From positions 27,571,345-27,635,344 of the forward strand of contig OX467089.1 in the NCBI GenBank assembly GCA_950106755.1: DNA of 64,000 nt, written 5' to 3'. Positions within the stretch are counted from its first letter, which is position 1, and every line of letters starts with the position of its first letter. Source of the stretch: Climacium dendroides. Taxonomy: Eukaryota > Streptophyta > Bryopsida > Hypnales > Climaciaceae. Below the pieces are notes generated by a model, which worked only from the letters and a program-made list of their open reading frames with translations, ran no database searches and was not told where the DNA came from. Shown one piece after another: positions 22,745-35,454 of this stretch. A program made the translations under genes and the position numbers.

Positions 22745-24603
22745 ATAAAGGAGGATAGTAGTACAAGAAATAGTAGTATATAGTCTGTAGAAGTGTGGAC
22801 CAATTATAGTTGTTATGAAAGTGTTTGCAAAAGTTCATATAGATTTTTTTTGTCTTGTGTGAATTATAAATAAAAGAATGGAAAAGCAGTGGATATGCCT
22901 TTTTATTTGTTTTAATTCTCTAAATAAGTCTTTTAATAATAACAATGATTCTCTATTGTACATGTAAAATGAGTATGAATACAATGTTATTTTGATGTAT
23001 TTGGAGTGTGTAATCCTTGAAAACTCAAATATAATAATAATAACAATAATAGACATGAGAAAAGTGTATATTCTTAAATTGTTTCAGTTAAAAATATTCA
23101 TAATTACATTTCTGTAAGAATTTTTTATATTCAATTGAAATTCAAAATAGTACAATGCAGGACCATTTTTTGAAAAAAGGTGAAGGGTATCCACCTTTGT
23201 AAAAACAAAATTCTTGTGAATAGTAGTGCATATGGTCATTGCACTTGGCCAAGTGCAAAAATGCCTAATTTGGTGTTTATGTCAGATTGTTGTTGTGGTG
23301 TAGTTCCTAAGTTCCCAATAGCTTGGAAATTTGTAATTCTTTAGAAATCCCATATCTCTTTTAATGGTATTTTTTGTATATAAGGATTATAATATGTTTC
23401 CCTTCTTGGCTTTAAAAACTGTCCAAAATTACATCACTTTTGGATACTATGTTAACTACCTTGGGATTGATCTTATGATAAACTAAGCTTGCTTTGTTAA
23501 TACCAAAACGTGAATTAATTAACTTATTACAATGACCACCAATTAAACTAAAATTAATAGTGGTTATGTCGTTAAATCATTAAAACACTATTCATGTATC
23601 TCTAAACATTACAAAGAATCAATGAAATAATTTTTTGCAGCTTCATATTTTTAAATTAAGATCTATATTTGCTATGAAAGCAATAGATAGTAATCAATTA
23701 GATAGATTTTTTTGCTAGATGAGATGGTAGTTAATGTTTATTGAATTCTCAAAACCACAAATAATACAGGTTGTCAACTATAACCTATAGCCAACTTATA
23801 GGGTGCACAATTTCCAACCAAGACTGAAAAGTTTGGAATGTATTTTTTGTAAAGTTGAAACTAATAAGGTTAAAGTAGAAGTACCAATAGTAGATCACTT
23901 AAGTGAATTATGACTAAGTGGTGAGGAATATGAGGTAGTGGAAATTTTTCTTATGTAGGAAGATAGAAAATATAGGGATTCTTAATTTTTCAAAATTTTA
24001 TTCTTGAAATGAAGTTACAATGAATTTCGGGAGCCAAAAAGTATTGTCGACGTATAGTCAATGTCTATAGTATTGTAATTTTGATCATTGAAGAACTACT
24101 TTCTTGTTCACTACTTCCTACTTTCTTGCCCACCACTTTTAGACATGTGTTATAACCATATTAAGCAGTTCTAGTTATGATACATGGTGGAAATTGGAAA
24201 GCAGTTTTTAGATGATTGGAATTGGAAGAGTCTAGAGATTGGGTCGAGGATTGGGTATGATTATGTGTACTTTTTGCTCCCAAAATTTCCAATAATTTCA
24301 ATTTTGGACACAAAATTATGAAAACTTTGCAACCTCCACATTTCAAACTTCCTACATGCAAAAAATTTCTTGCAGCTTAACCACGAAAGGACCAAGGCCT
24401 TTTCTTAGCCAAAAAACACTCAAAATTGTCATTTCTATAGCAAAGAGTAGAAAAATTTGAAAATTGATTTCTTTTTCGCACATCTAACTATAGGATCTTA
24501 CACCTAAGTAGTACAAGAATATGTGGAAAAAATTTCAGAAACTTTGACAACACACATTGCAAGATATATGCATTTAATGTAAAAAAAACAAGTTTCTCAA
24601 TAC
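22745..24603. other. AT-rich spacer, nothing recognised
   Basis: 3' flank of the decayed locus. No second reading frame, RNA gene or repeat boundary that I can support. Confidence 0.45.
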
Positions 24604-24611
24604 ATTGCGGG

Positions 24612-25203
24612 CCCGGGGGGTGCACTACAAAGGAAGTTCATGGGTGAGGAGCAACCAAACCCTAACTATCCATTTCTACTTTTCCTAATTACTTTCTAAT
24701 AAACTATAATTTCAACCTACAATTTTGAGCTTTGTTTAACAATGCATATAGGTCTCTATTGCCAAAAATTTCAATCCTAAATAACATGTGATATATTGTT
24801 TGGAAGGGATTGAAAAATGAACTAAAATGGCATGTTTTTCAACTAAAATATTTATAGAGATCACATGAAGATGACTATTGTATCAATATTAAGCCAAAAT
24901 AAACTTTCAGTAGAAATCTATTTTATAGAATTTTTTTTTTATTTTTCAATTTTTTTTTCCTTATATAATATAGGGGTGTGAAAGTTATTTTTAGCTTTAT
25001 AATGTATCTTTTTTCTTCTAAAATTTGTAACTAATTCTTATTAACATCAAAAATACCAATAATTCATAATATAAACTTTCAAAGTAGGAAAATCTATTCA
25101 TATTTTCTTTTAGAAAAAAAATAAAATTTTAAGATATAATATAGGGGGTCCAAAATTTGGTCGCTCCTCACCCATGAACTTCCTTTGTAGTGCACCCCCC
25201 AAG
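24612..25203. mobile_element. hAT-type miniature element with 8-bp target duplication
   Basis: Terminal inverted repeats of about 46 bp with three mismatches: left end CCCGGGGGG then TGCACTACAAAGGAAGTTCA and TGGGTGAGGAGC, right end its complement. ATTGCGGG flanks it at 24604-24611 and 25204-25211, a perfect 8-bp duplication as made by hAT transposases. The 592-bp interior is AT-rich and non-coding. Confidence 0.85.
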
Positions 25204-25211
25204 ATTGCGGG

Positions 25212-27780
25212 ACTAGATTATTTGACTTTGAACCTTCTTAAATTAAATTTTTTGTACTAAAAAGTCTTAAACATTAAATCTTTATTGCGTGGAATTGAGT
25301 TGAGAATGTAGGAAAAAATTTTAATTAAAAAAAACTTAATTTTTATTCTTTAAATAATTATTAAGTAGAAGTAGGTATGAAGTAGAAGGAAAATCTAAAT
25401 TACTAATATCTTGTTCCAAATTAAATTCAAAATTGGCTCAATTGGATAACAATTGAGGCTAGTTTGAACACCTTGAAGCAAAAGAATCTACAAATACCAC
25501 ACTCCAAAGACTACATAACAATTCGATCCTTACAAAGGGAATTGAAACACAGCCTCTAAATAATCAAAGGCAAATAATTCAACTTACAACTAGTATAAAA
25601 AAATTGCTATTAATAAATCTCTTGTTGAAAATTTCCTTGACTTGAATCATAAGACATTGTTGAAATTGAATAGAGAGGATGTCAATGGACATCACTGCAC
25701 CAATGTTGCTCAAAAAATGATCAAAATTAATACTACTAGGGCAATTCCGAAAAGAGCAAAAAATTGTTGATTTTTAACATACACCACTTCATTGTTGACT
25801 TCCATTCTTTCACACCTAGTGGAGGTTAGGAGAAGTTATAGTAACTATGCAATCATTTGAAAATAGGAGCTACTCACACATTAATCTAACCATTTTTAGG
25901 AAACCCCAAATTTATTTTGGAATAAAGGGAGTGAAATTTTTGATTCACATAAAAAAAATGTACATTCTAAAATTTAATTTGTGCTTGTAAGCAAGTCAAA
26001 AGTCAAGCCTTAACAGTTGATTTTGTACCTTTATCATGTTAGTTCATTCACATCAAATTTTCTTAGTTTAAATCTCTTTTATAGTGGATTTGAATTTTAA
26101 AAAATTCATATTAGAGAATTGCACTGAAAAACTTCAAACAATAAGTACTTGATTATATTTCTTTTAGGTCCTAAAGTTTTAGGACTATTCTTCAACAAAA
26201 GCCATTCCAAAATTGCCATGTAGCGAGGAGAGCTAAGATGAAAATAAAATGTTTTATTTTCATAATCAAGTATAGGAATTTGCATTAGTCTTGTATGAAA
26301 ATGTGTGGAATTTTTTTCATAAACTTTGACCAAATAAATTGTAAAATTTTACTATTCAAAATAAATTAAAAGGTAGAAAGAAAACAATTTTCTTACACCT
26401 TGTCATACTAGGTTTTTAGGATTAAATTACCTTTCAATTAAAAAAATTCACTATAAAATTTAAAGGCTTAAATCTTTGTGCTGGAGAAATGACTTCAAAA
26501 TTTAAGGAATTTTTAAAATTGATTCTCATTCTTTTTAGATTTTTGAAATAGTAGCACATACAAGATGGGAAAAAAAGTAAATTGTTAATAGTCTTATAAT
26601 AGAATTGACACTCGTCAATCCTAATGGTGATTTCTATTAGTATATAATATAAAATCTATGGAATTCTTTTTTGAAAAATTGTGAGATTTGAGTTAAAAAA
26701 ACAAAGCATATAATATACATTATTTTTCCAAAAGATCTCCTAAATGGATGCAAAACAAGAATCTTCATACATTTTACATGACTAATCCAACATGAATAAA
26801 TGAAAGCTTTCAAAGTAAATTGTTTCAAATACATCCCACAAAAGAAAAGAAAGTAAATTTTTAATTTTAATTGTCTAGATTTGAGTATTTTATGATTATG
26901 AGGGCATAGCTTTTTTCATGAGAATGGATTGAAATAAAAATTACAATTCTCCAAAACTAGTGTATTCTTGAGAGAGAGAGAGAGAAAATACTTTTTATGT
27001 CACCCCAAGACTGGGTACTTTCTATCATTCCAAATTATAACAGTTTTCGTACTGGTTATTCACAACCAATAGACTCATATTTATTTGTTGCAAATATTTA
27101 GCAATCCTATTGCAATTACAAGTTCATTTGTGGCTTATTCAATGCAACATTCATGAAAAGACAAAACAGACTATACTTGATCGGGAGGGTGGGAGGGAAC
27201 TCTGAGCTTCTTGTTAAGCTAGTATAGTTCTTTATCAACCACTTGAAAACCCTCCTAATATGATTCAAGTTGCCATGCAAGTAGCTAAGTACTTTCACAA
27301 ATCACCCCAAGACCTGTCACTTACTGCCACTGAGCAATAAAATTTGTACAATTATTTGTAAAATTGGGAGGGTGGGTTCTTTTACTCTACTAGTCTCTTT
27401 GTTCGTATTCTAATTTGAACTTAAGAGGATATCGATCGTCCCAGGGCAATTCGAGACATAATATAATCCATTATGCATCATCACGTAGTTTGTAACTGAT
27501 TACAGCACCAACATTGATATGCAAGTATCTCAGAAATACAAAAGAACTATTATCACAATTCCATTTCAATACCATTGCTAAGCATATGAGAATCATCAAG
27601 ATTCTAAAATAGTATTAATGCAAATCATTTTGGAACCATCAGGAAATCGGATCAGCATCACTACTATGCATTTTTGAATCCATCTGCTTAATTATAAGCT
27701 TACAATACTACCCAAACCCTTGTGCATAACAAGTTGAGAGCTGATAGAAAAAGGTTCAGAAATCAAATAATCTTGCATAT
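25212..27780. other. AT-rich spacer, nothing recognised
   Basis: Very AT-rich, with short chance frames only. A short GA run lies near 26970. No gene or element boundary seen. Confidence 0.45.
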
Positions 27781-28760
27781 ACAAGTATGTATGATCAAAT
27801 CTTGAGGGACATGCCTCACCTGCACCCATGGTCACAAAACAAACAATGAGTTAGTTTCCGCCGTATGCAAGGTGTCTACAGCATGTCACCGAGTTGTTAT
27901 TCTCGCCAAAGATCTGGTCACACAACAATTTCGCAAGCATTGAATCTAATGAAAGAATTCAATCAAGACGATACAATTCATTCTACAATTCATTGCCTCT
28001 CTTCTCGGGATACTTTTGGAAGCACGACTTGTGAGGTCATTTCGGTATCCATGGTGTAGAGATCACAAACACTATCACACACGCCTGGACGCCAATGATG
28101 CGCCAAGAAGTTACAGCAAAAGCTATAGTACCACGTTCATTACAAAGAGAGAGAGAGAAAGAGAAAGAGAGATTATCATGCAATTCCAAGATTTTTCCAT
28201 AATAAGTCAGACCAAATTCATGTATGGCAGTTACATAGTTTGTAAGTGCTGCACTGAGTTTTTGCAAGGATCGGTAGTTTCTACAGAGAATCTGTGACTG
28301 TACCATCGACATGAACGAAGGGTGCAGTGCTTGAAAATCAAAATCAGAGACTCAAGCTATAGTGTGGATTCCCTGTTCTAATAATATTGAGACCGTTATC
28401 ATATGTCCATGGTGCCGTGTAGCATCTAGAACAATGGCAAGAAACTAGTACTGGGATCACCAATCCATTTGAGAATACAAAGTATCCTTGAGATAAATAA
28501 AATCTAGAGCTAGTTACGTCAATAACATATATCTACAGCCTAAGCATTTTGCACATGCAAATATAAGAGCTTGAGGTATAGAAATATTCGGAAAGTAGTG
28601 AAATCGCTCTCCATTTTTGCCACTAAGTTGGAAGGAATGCTCCTCACCTACGCCCATGCAAGTCAACAGACCAAAAGTTTGTTAGTTTGCGTGTGTGCGT
28701 GAGGTGTCTTCAGAGCATTCCACGTTATTATCCGTGTTACCAAATTGTAGCATAAACAAA
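27781..28760. repeat. Diverged direct duplication, two units about 0.83 kb apart
   Basis: About 100 bp at 27808-27905 and 28636-28735 share an ordered series: CCTCACCT..CCCATG, ACAAA, GTTAGTTT, GCGTG/GTATGC, AGGTGTCT, CAGAGCAT/CAGCATGT, GTTATT. Divergence is high. On the minus strand each unit contains CATGGGYGYAG|GTGAGG, which looks like a splice donor after a start codon. No protein similarity was recognised. Could be duplicated exons of an unrecognised minus-strand transcript or an old repeat. Confidence 0.4.
28146..28172. repeat. GA-rich simple repeat
   Basis: AGAGAGAGAGAAAGAGAAAGAGAG-type run. A similar short run is seen near 29377-29392. Confidence 0.75.
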
Positions 28761-29110
28761 TAGCAAGATAATCATGAAACTTGGAGCTATTACAAAAGTA
28801 TTCCAAATAAGTGAGTTCTTATCTGTTTTCCAAGAACCTATATTGCGTCATTCTCCATGATAACTCTCAGTGTCAAGAAAGTGTTTGGAAAGTAGTCCGC
28901 TTGCACTCCACACAGGATCAGCCAATCTCACTCTACACAGTAGTACTAACTTAGAAGCGTAGCTCCCTTAGTCATGTAGCCTTGAAGCCCAGTGAAACAG
29001 TCACACTGTGTTTGTGAGCTTAACGAGCCATCAATCCTACAAGTAGGACCACTGTCCAGTTGTTACTGTTGATGCCATGCACTAATGCAAGTAGTTAACC
29101 TTGCAATATT

Positions 29111-29184
29111 GGATGTAGCATTGTGTGAATTATGGCAGTCATGGAGTGGATGTAGCATTGTGTGAATTATGGCAGTCATGGAGT
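29111..29184. repeat. 37-bp tandem duplication
   Basis: The 37-bp unit beginning GGATGTAGCATTGTGTG is present twice, back to back and identical, followed by a truncated third start (TGATGTAG). A recent local duplication. Confidence 0.9.
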
Positions 29185-29349
29185 TGATGTAGATTTGAGA
29201 ATCTCAGCTTGGTATGGAGGCTTTTATAGCCAATTAATATGCAAGTTGGACGGGATATCTTGACATAAATACACATGGTTCAAATCTTGTAGTAGTCCTT
29301 ATGAGCATTGAACTCTAGTGTATAATTAGACTATATATACTGAGATAAT

Positions 29350-32340
29350 TTCTATGTTTGGATTAACGAAAAAGATGGAGAGAGAGAGAGAGATCTTAAT
29401 TATTCATAGAAATGCAACTTGCTCCACACTATCTTGCATCTCTTCTTTGTCAATATCTCTAAATGTACATTGCAAAGTTTTTTGCCTTATCAATTGGACC
29501 ATTTTAAAGCAATCACTTACAAATAAAACACATCTTTCACATGCAACAAACCTTGACACTTATTAAAACCCTATTACATAAGGTAGAAAGTTTGGGGTTT
29601 GGGGTACATGCACTTGGTAAAAAAGCACCTAAAGAAGATGCAAGATTTTTCAAGTGAATTCAAGGTGCCACTATAATTGTTGAACAAATTCAAAGGTGGG
29701 ATTATATGCCTTTAGCTACTAACCCTTTGAAGACAAAATCCACTACCAAATTGTCAAATATCATGTCTAAATCTATTAGATTGTGTTCAAACATTAATTC
29801 TAGATTTTTATTATATGAAACTATGAATTGTATATGAATGTGAGAAATTTCAATTTGTTTTATGAAAAATTATAATTGTTTCATTTTTGTTGCAAAAATG
29901 AAAATAAATAAGTAAAAATAGCAAAAGCAATCTAAATTATTTGGAATTTTTTCAAGAAATACAAGTAGGAATGAAGATTATTGCAAAAAAATCTCAATTG
30001 ATTACACATATGAATATGAATATAATTTTCACTCAAACCATTTTCAATTTTTGTGGCCTACTTAATTTTCTTCTTCTAAAAGTAAAAAAATTCCGGAATT
30101 TTTATAAAGACTCTCATGGAATCCTATAAAAGATGTAAAGGGTTATTTTTTCTTTTACATTCAAAACAACTACAACAAAGATTTGGAAGTCGAATTTGCC
30201 TATCAAATCAAATTTATCCTTTTGTTTAATAAACGTATAAAACTTTGATATATTTTGCTTATAGAAAATATTATTTTCTATTTTGTTATTTTTTTTCAAA
30301 AAAATTGATGGAAAAATCAAATTATTGTAGTTTTTAAAAGTTAAAGATGAAAATAAAATTATTTCAATTATAACATATATTAAAATAGTCTTTTTTTTTT
30401 TTTTTTAATCATAAATGAAGGTTAGAATTAAAATCTTAATTTTGTAATTGAAATTTCAAATTCTTTTTGAAAAGAAAAAATATGAATGAAAAACATAGCA
30501 TATTGTGTTTCTTGGATTTTAACACATAGAGCTTGTAAGCCAACAATAATTCTTTGGAGCTTTAGATTTTTCAAAATTCCAAGATGAAATAGAAAAAGAA
30601 CTTGTCAAACTTCATTATCTTAGTTTAAATCAAATACTGAAAATTGTTATATTGAAAGTTATAAATCAAACTTGACCAAGGAGCATCCATCTTTTGGATG
30701 TCTGGTGACTTTTAGGGGTTAATAGCTATTGCAATACGGATTTGAGGTGGTTATTACAACTCAAGGGAGAGTTATAACTTGAGAAACCACCTGCTTGAGC
30801 AATTCTTCCATCCTTTCTATGCTTGCATTGTTAGTAAATTGCACTTCCACAAGAATAAGGTCGCTCAATTTATGTATAGGGCAATATTGAGATAGAGGAA
30901 ATTTTGGAAATAAATAAACTAACAAGGAGGGCAAAGCTAGACAAAGAATGCTTGGTTAATTTTAGAATTCCTGACAATGAAGAGATTGCTCAATGTAAAC
31001 ATCCATCTAGAAATGGATGAAATATTTGATCAATGGAGGAAAAATTTGTAATCATCAATTATACAAATTTCATAGAATAGGAGGAGATTACGAGAAATAA
31101 GCCTTGTACAAAATGAAGGGGACATTTTTGGGTAGGGGTTTACAGTTACCAAATAACTTGTCTTTCTATGATTGATTTTGACCCTATGGATCATTATTTT
31201 TTAAATTGAAAAAATTGAGTTCAAAACAAATCGTATATATATTAGCAATGCTTTGAGTTTCTTAACCTTGTCTAAACCTATGAGTTTTGTGGTTCAATTC
31301 TTATTCTAGAGTAATCCATATAATCCAAATTTTCTTCATTTTTTATGAAGAAACTAAAATTGCTACCACTAATTAAAAAAATTGTCAAAGTACATTAATT
31401 TTATTGCAACATTAAAAATCATGAGTAGTAGCTACATTCCTTTACAAATTAAAAATCATAAATAGGCTTACATGAAGCTATTTGAATGATGGTAAGAATA
31501 ATGCAAAGATGGTGGAAATCAAATGTTTAAAAGAAAATGGAAGTTAACTTGTAAGAATCAAAATGATATTTTGGGGGGCCAAATAAGATACCTTTTTGAA
31601 TAACTAAAATTCTTATAGAAGCATATTTCCAAGGTTAAAAAAAAACAAAAAAAACTAATGTAGGTTTTTAAACTTTAAACCAACTTGAATAGAAAGTAGC
31701 AACCTAAGAGCTAGCAATTTACTAACTAAATATATTGCTAAGTTGAATACACCTAATTTGATACACTTTATTAACAATTGAAGAGAATTTGAAGATATTT
31801 GATACATGCTCAAAAATATTCTCTAATTGTAATTTAGACACTATCTATGCACATCAATTTAAATGGATGGTTTTAACTAGATGTACCATATTCTTAATTA
31901 CCTTAACTCTAAGGTGTAACAACAAACAAAGATAGCCTTGACTCAAATTCAACAAACAAAGATAGATTTGACTCAAATTGCTCAATAGAGTTAAATGTTT
32001 AATGTGTGATGTTCCAAAAAACAAATAAGAATAAAAACAAAACAAAAATAATGTCAAAACCAAAGTTCAAACTCGCAATCCTTTTTGTCCGGGACAATGG
32101 GGCCACTTCAAAAGTAGAAGCACATTTTTTCTGCCAAATTTTTATTATCCATTTTGAAAATAAGTGGATGAAAAAAACAATTTCGGAATGCCAAAGTGCA
32201 CAATTTGGTTCTTTCATCCATACTGAACTGTGAGTTCTTGTTTCAAAGATGGATGAACACAGAAACACATTCATTGCTTCAGCAAAACAGAAGCCATCGC
32301 CGTATTGACACTTCCTCAAGAATGAAAAAAAAGTAAAGTC
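29350..32340. other. AT-rich spacer, nothing recognised
   Basis: Long AT-rich stretch with homopolymer runs (T16 at 30391-30406) and no coding signal. Forms the upstream flank of the GC-rich promoter region of the next gene. Confidence 0.45.
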
Positions 32341-33446
32341 AAGTGAAAAAAAGTAAAAGTAAAAGGGCTGGTTGGAACTTGGAAGTGGTGTGCGTGAGCC
32401 CGGGAACGAAGGCTGCGCCCTCCGCGGTGCCTCGCTCCGACTTGAGAAACGCTGCGCGCTCACAGAGCGTGGTCTGTTTCTTTCAAAGCGTTGCGTCGTC
32501 TTCGTCGTCTTCGTCATCAATTCGTCTCTTCGCCCATCGCCGCGCCAATCCCTTCTCCTGCCCGTCTCCTCCCAATCTCGTTACCTCACCTTCCTTTCCC
32601 TTCTTCTCTTTGCTTGTCTCCTCTCACTTGTGTGCAGCGCGGGGTGTATTTTCCCTCTTTCCCACTCTCTGCTGTGTCTTGGGCGTGCTGTGGATGTTTT
32701 CCCTCGTGGCGATCACTCCATCTCATTGCCAATATTTTGGTCTACAAGGTTCAGTGGTGGGTTTTACGAATTCGGAGGCCCTGGCGGGTTCGGGGAAGTG
32801 GGACGTCGGGGCGCTGGTGCTTGTATTGCGCCTGTTGCAGTGCGGCGGATGGCGGTGACTGGGGTGCGCTGATGGGATTGCCGTCCGGGATGGTTCCAGG
32901 AGAATTTTACTGAGGTGAGTTTTTGTTCCTCGAAATTTGGGAGTTTCGCGAGTGGCGCGCAAAAGTTTGATCTGTGTGGGGTTGTGCGGAACTTAGGGTT
33001 TGGTTTGAATTGGTGATGGTTTTTGGTTTACATCGTAAAATTTCATTTGCGTCGTCAAATTCTGACACGTCATGTTTCTTTGTCGGATTGTGCACGCATT
33101 TTCACAATGTGGTGATAATTCCTTACGGTCATGGGATTAAGGTGTTATGTATGGTTTGGACTTGACTACACGAATATCACTCGTGATTTGTCCAAACGAG
33201 ATGCGTCTGTCTGAACAATTATAGACCTCTGATCTTTGGTTTCTTCTCTTGGTACAGTCCAGTGGTAATGCTTAGACCAGAAGAACGAAAGGAGACTGAA
33301 GCTCGAGCTGTTCAGATTAGCATTCTTCTGAATAATTGCTCAGATTGGGAAGTGATGAAACAAGCGCCATAGTAGCAATCAAGAGAGTGAGAGAGAGGTA
33401 TCAACAGGTTACAGGAGTGGTTTTCCTTGAGCTCTGAGGGTGCATC
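32341..33446 (+). promoter_or_regulatory. GC-rich promoter/5' UTR region of the DPB3-like gene with probable 5' UTR intron
   Basis: Base composition jumps from AT-rich to GC-rich at about 32370, and pyrimidine-rich CTTCGTCGTCTTCGTC-like runs are present near 32490. Several overlapping frames in 32372-32913 reflect composition, not protein. A good donor, ACTGAG|GTGAGT (GT at 32915), and an acceptor, TTGGTACAG| (AG at 33256-33257), could excise a 343-bp 5' UTR intron before the start codon at 33447. Transcript evidence would be needed for the exact start. Confidence 0.5.
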
Positions 33447-34932
33447 ATGAGCACCTCAAACTCGGAGTCGGAGTCCAAGGAGCTGCCGAGATCGGGCGAG
33501 GAAGATGAGAATGGTCACTCGTATGAGGAGAATGGGAACATGACCGAAAACGGAACTTCCGGATCCTGGCATGCGTCTGGCCGAGCTGGAAAGTCGCTCG
33601 TCACGCTGGCTTTTCCCATTTCTAGGGTACGTCGGCTTGTAAAGAGCGAGGCAGACGTCCAGTGGGTGGGCGTGGAGGCTGGTTTTCTCATCGCCAAAGC
33701 CTCTGTAAGTATTATCATTCACGCACCAAGCTTTGTGTTTTGTCGTCTTCGGATCCTGTCTGTAATTGTGGAGGTAGTGTGGAGATATTGAAACAACACA
33801 ATATTTTTTCTATCATAAGAACATATGATCTTTGTTATCCGCATTTTGATTTGTGTCTCATCAAAGTTATTGTGGTTCTTTGTCTTTTGCGGGTAGACGA
33901 AAGATTTGTCCGTAATTGTGTATAAGTAGAATTTTCTTCGGTGGGTGACAGGAAATGTTTTTGGAGAAGATGGTCGAAGGTGCGTTCGACAGAATGCAAG
34001 CCAATCGGCAAGGATCGATTCTTTACCCTCATCTATGTACGTAATCCACGATCATGCTGTTTTGCTAGCATAACCTGTTCGTGGAGCATTCACATAAGTC
34101 ATAGCGCTTTTCCACCGTTCAATAGTGCTTGCAATGTCCTTGAAAGTCATCCTTTGGAAATGATGTTTTTCGTGTTATGGAGATTGAATGCATGCTTGTT
34201 CTCCGGTGTGACTTGCTAATTTTCTGCTGAACTTCTGTTGCAATGAATCTATTATGCTCTCATTGTAGTAGTCGTGCTTGTACTTTTAATTTTTTGGTGT
34301 CATACCAGTAGGGAAGCTACGGGTTGTGAAGCATAATGTTTCCTTTTTTTTTCTGACAAATTTTTATTCACTTTGTTTGCCATCCTTTTTTTTTTCCAGC
34401 GTCTCACGTTGCGACCACGGAGAGATTGGAATTTCTTTCAGGTCTGCCTTTTCAACTTCCTGGCGTTAATATAACGTGTGTGATGTCATTGCCAAAGTCG
34501 TTTGACTCAAAACTTTGTAACGTGGATGTATAGCATCTTAGAGAAAGTTATCTGTGAGCATATTTGTTTCTTCACCGTAAGTCAAATCTGAGAGTAAGCA
34601 AGCGCCATGGCATGTATGCAGACTCTTCTCATCAGCTATGTGTATATATGTGTACATCTGTGGTTGGCTATTGTTCTCTCAAATGACTGTTTTTTTAGCT
34701 TCAGTGCAGCACTTGCTTAGGTGTAGCGTACTTCGTCCTTTCCATCTCAAAATACAAGCCAAGTCTGATCTAATTAAGTTTTGTATTCTACTTTGAAAGG
34801 GAAATCTGGCTAGAAGGGCCCAATAATTTCCACTCATGATGGTCGTATTGGTGGCTATGACCTGCAGATTTTGTGCCTGCGAAGATTCCAGGGGCAGTCG
34901 CTCTTGCCAATGCCTCAAACGCAGACAAGTAG
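33447..34932 (+). CDS. Histone-fold protein, DPB3/POLE4/NF-YC10-like
   Basis: Four exons: 33447-33704, 33952-34036, 34400-34441, 34868-34932. All introns are GT-AG and phases match; the product is 149 residues. An acidic Ser/Glu-rich N-terminus (1-48) precedes an NF-YC/H2A-type histone fold: VTLAFPISRVRRLVKSE (helix 1), VGVEAGFLIAKASEMFLEKM (helix 2), then LYPHLSSHVATTERLEFLSDFVP (helix 3 region) and a short C-terminus. The pattern FP-x-x-R-x-[RK]-[RK]-[IL] and ExxEFLxDxVP resembles plant NF-YC10/DPB3, the small subunit of DNA polymerase epsilon or CHRAC-type chromatin complexes, which pairs with a DPB4/NF-YB-like partner. It acts in the nucleus. Start chosen as the only ATG in frame before the fold. 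CHRAC1-like versus DPB3-like cannot be separated by eye. Confidence 0.85.
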
Positions 34933-35382
34933 TAGGTCAATCAATGATAGCTCAAAGATTCATACGGAAGTATTTCAAAAGTTTGGTGGCACAAGGCCAT
35001 CACCTTAGAAGCTTCATGCCCATGCAAGGTGTCGTTCAACGACCTCCCAGTAGATGCAGGATGTAGATGAGTCATTTTTGAACTACCATGCAGTGATGAA
35101 TCGCTTGAGAATCGTGCGGATTGTAAAGAGAGGCTTAACTTGGACAATTGTTCAAGAGGATGTAGGGTTTTGTATTCTTTTGATTCATCTTCAATGCGAT
35201 TGTGATGCGCTTGACTCGATTAGTTCACCAAGATCATTTCCAAAGCAGGGCTTTTTTTTGGTGGACCAGAAAAAAATAATTTGGCTAAAAAATGACAAAA
35301 AAGCCATGAAGTTTTTTTGCTAGAAAACTTTGAATTAAAAAGAAATCTTGGATGAAATCGCCAAATTGTGGATGAACATAGC

Positions 35383-35384
<2 letters not shown>

Positions 35385-35452
<68 letters not shown>
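35385..35452. repeat. (TG)34 microsatellite
   Basis: Uninterrupted 68-bp TG/CA dinucleotide run about 450 bp downstream of the DPB3-like gene. Expected to be length-polymorphic. The Cys-Val and Thr-His frames across it are artefacts. Confidence 0.97.

Positions 35453-35454
<2 letters not shown>

Noticed and set aside
32343..32913. Three overlapping frames of 140-171 codons
   Set aside because: All lie in one GC-rich leader region, have no recognisable motifs, and lack a preference for one frame.
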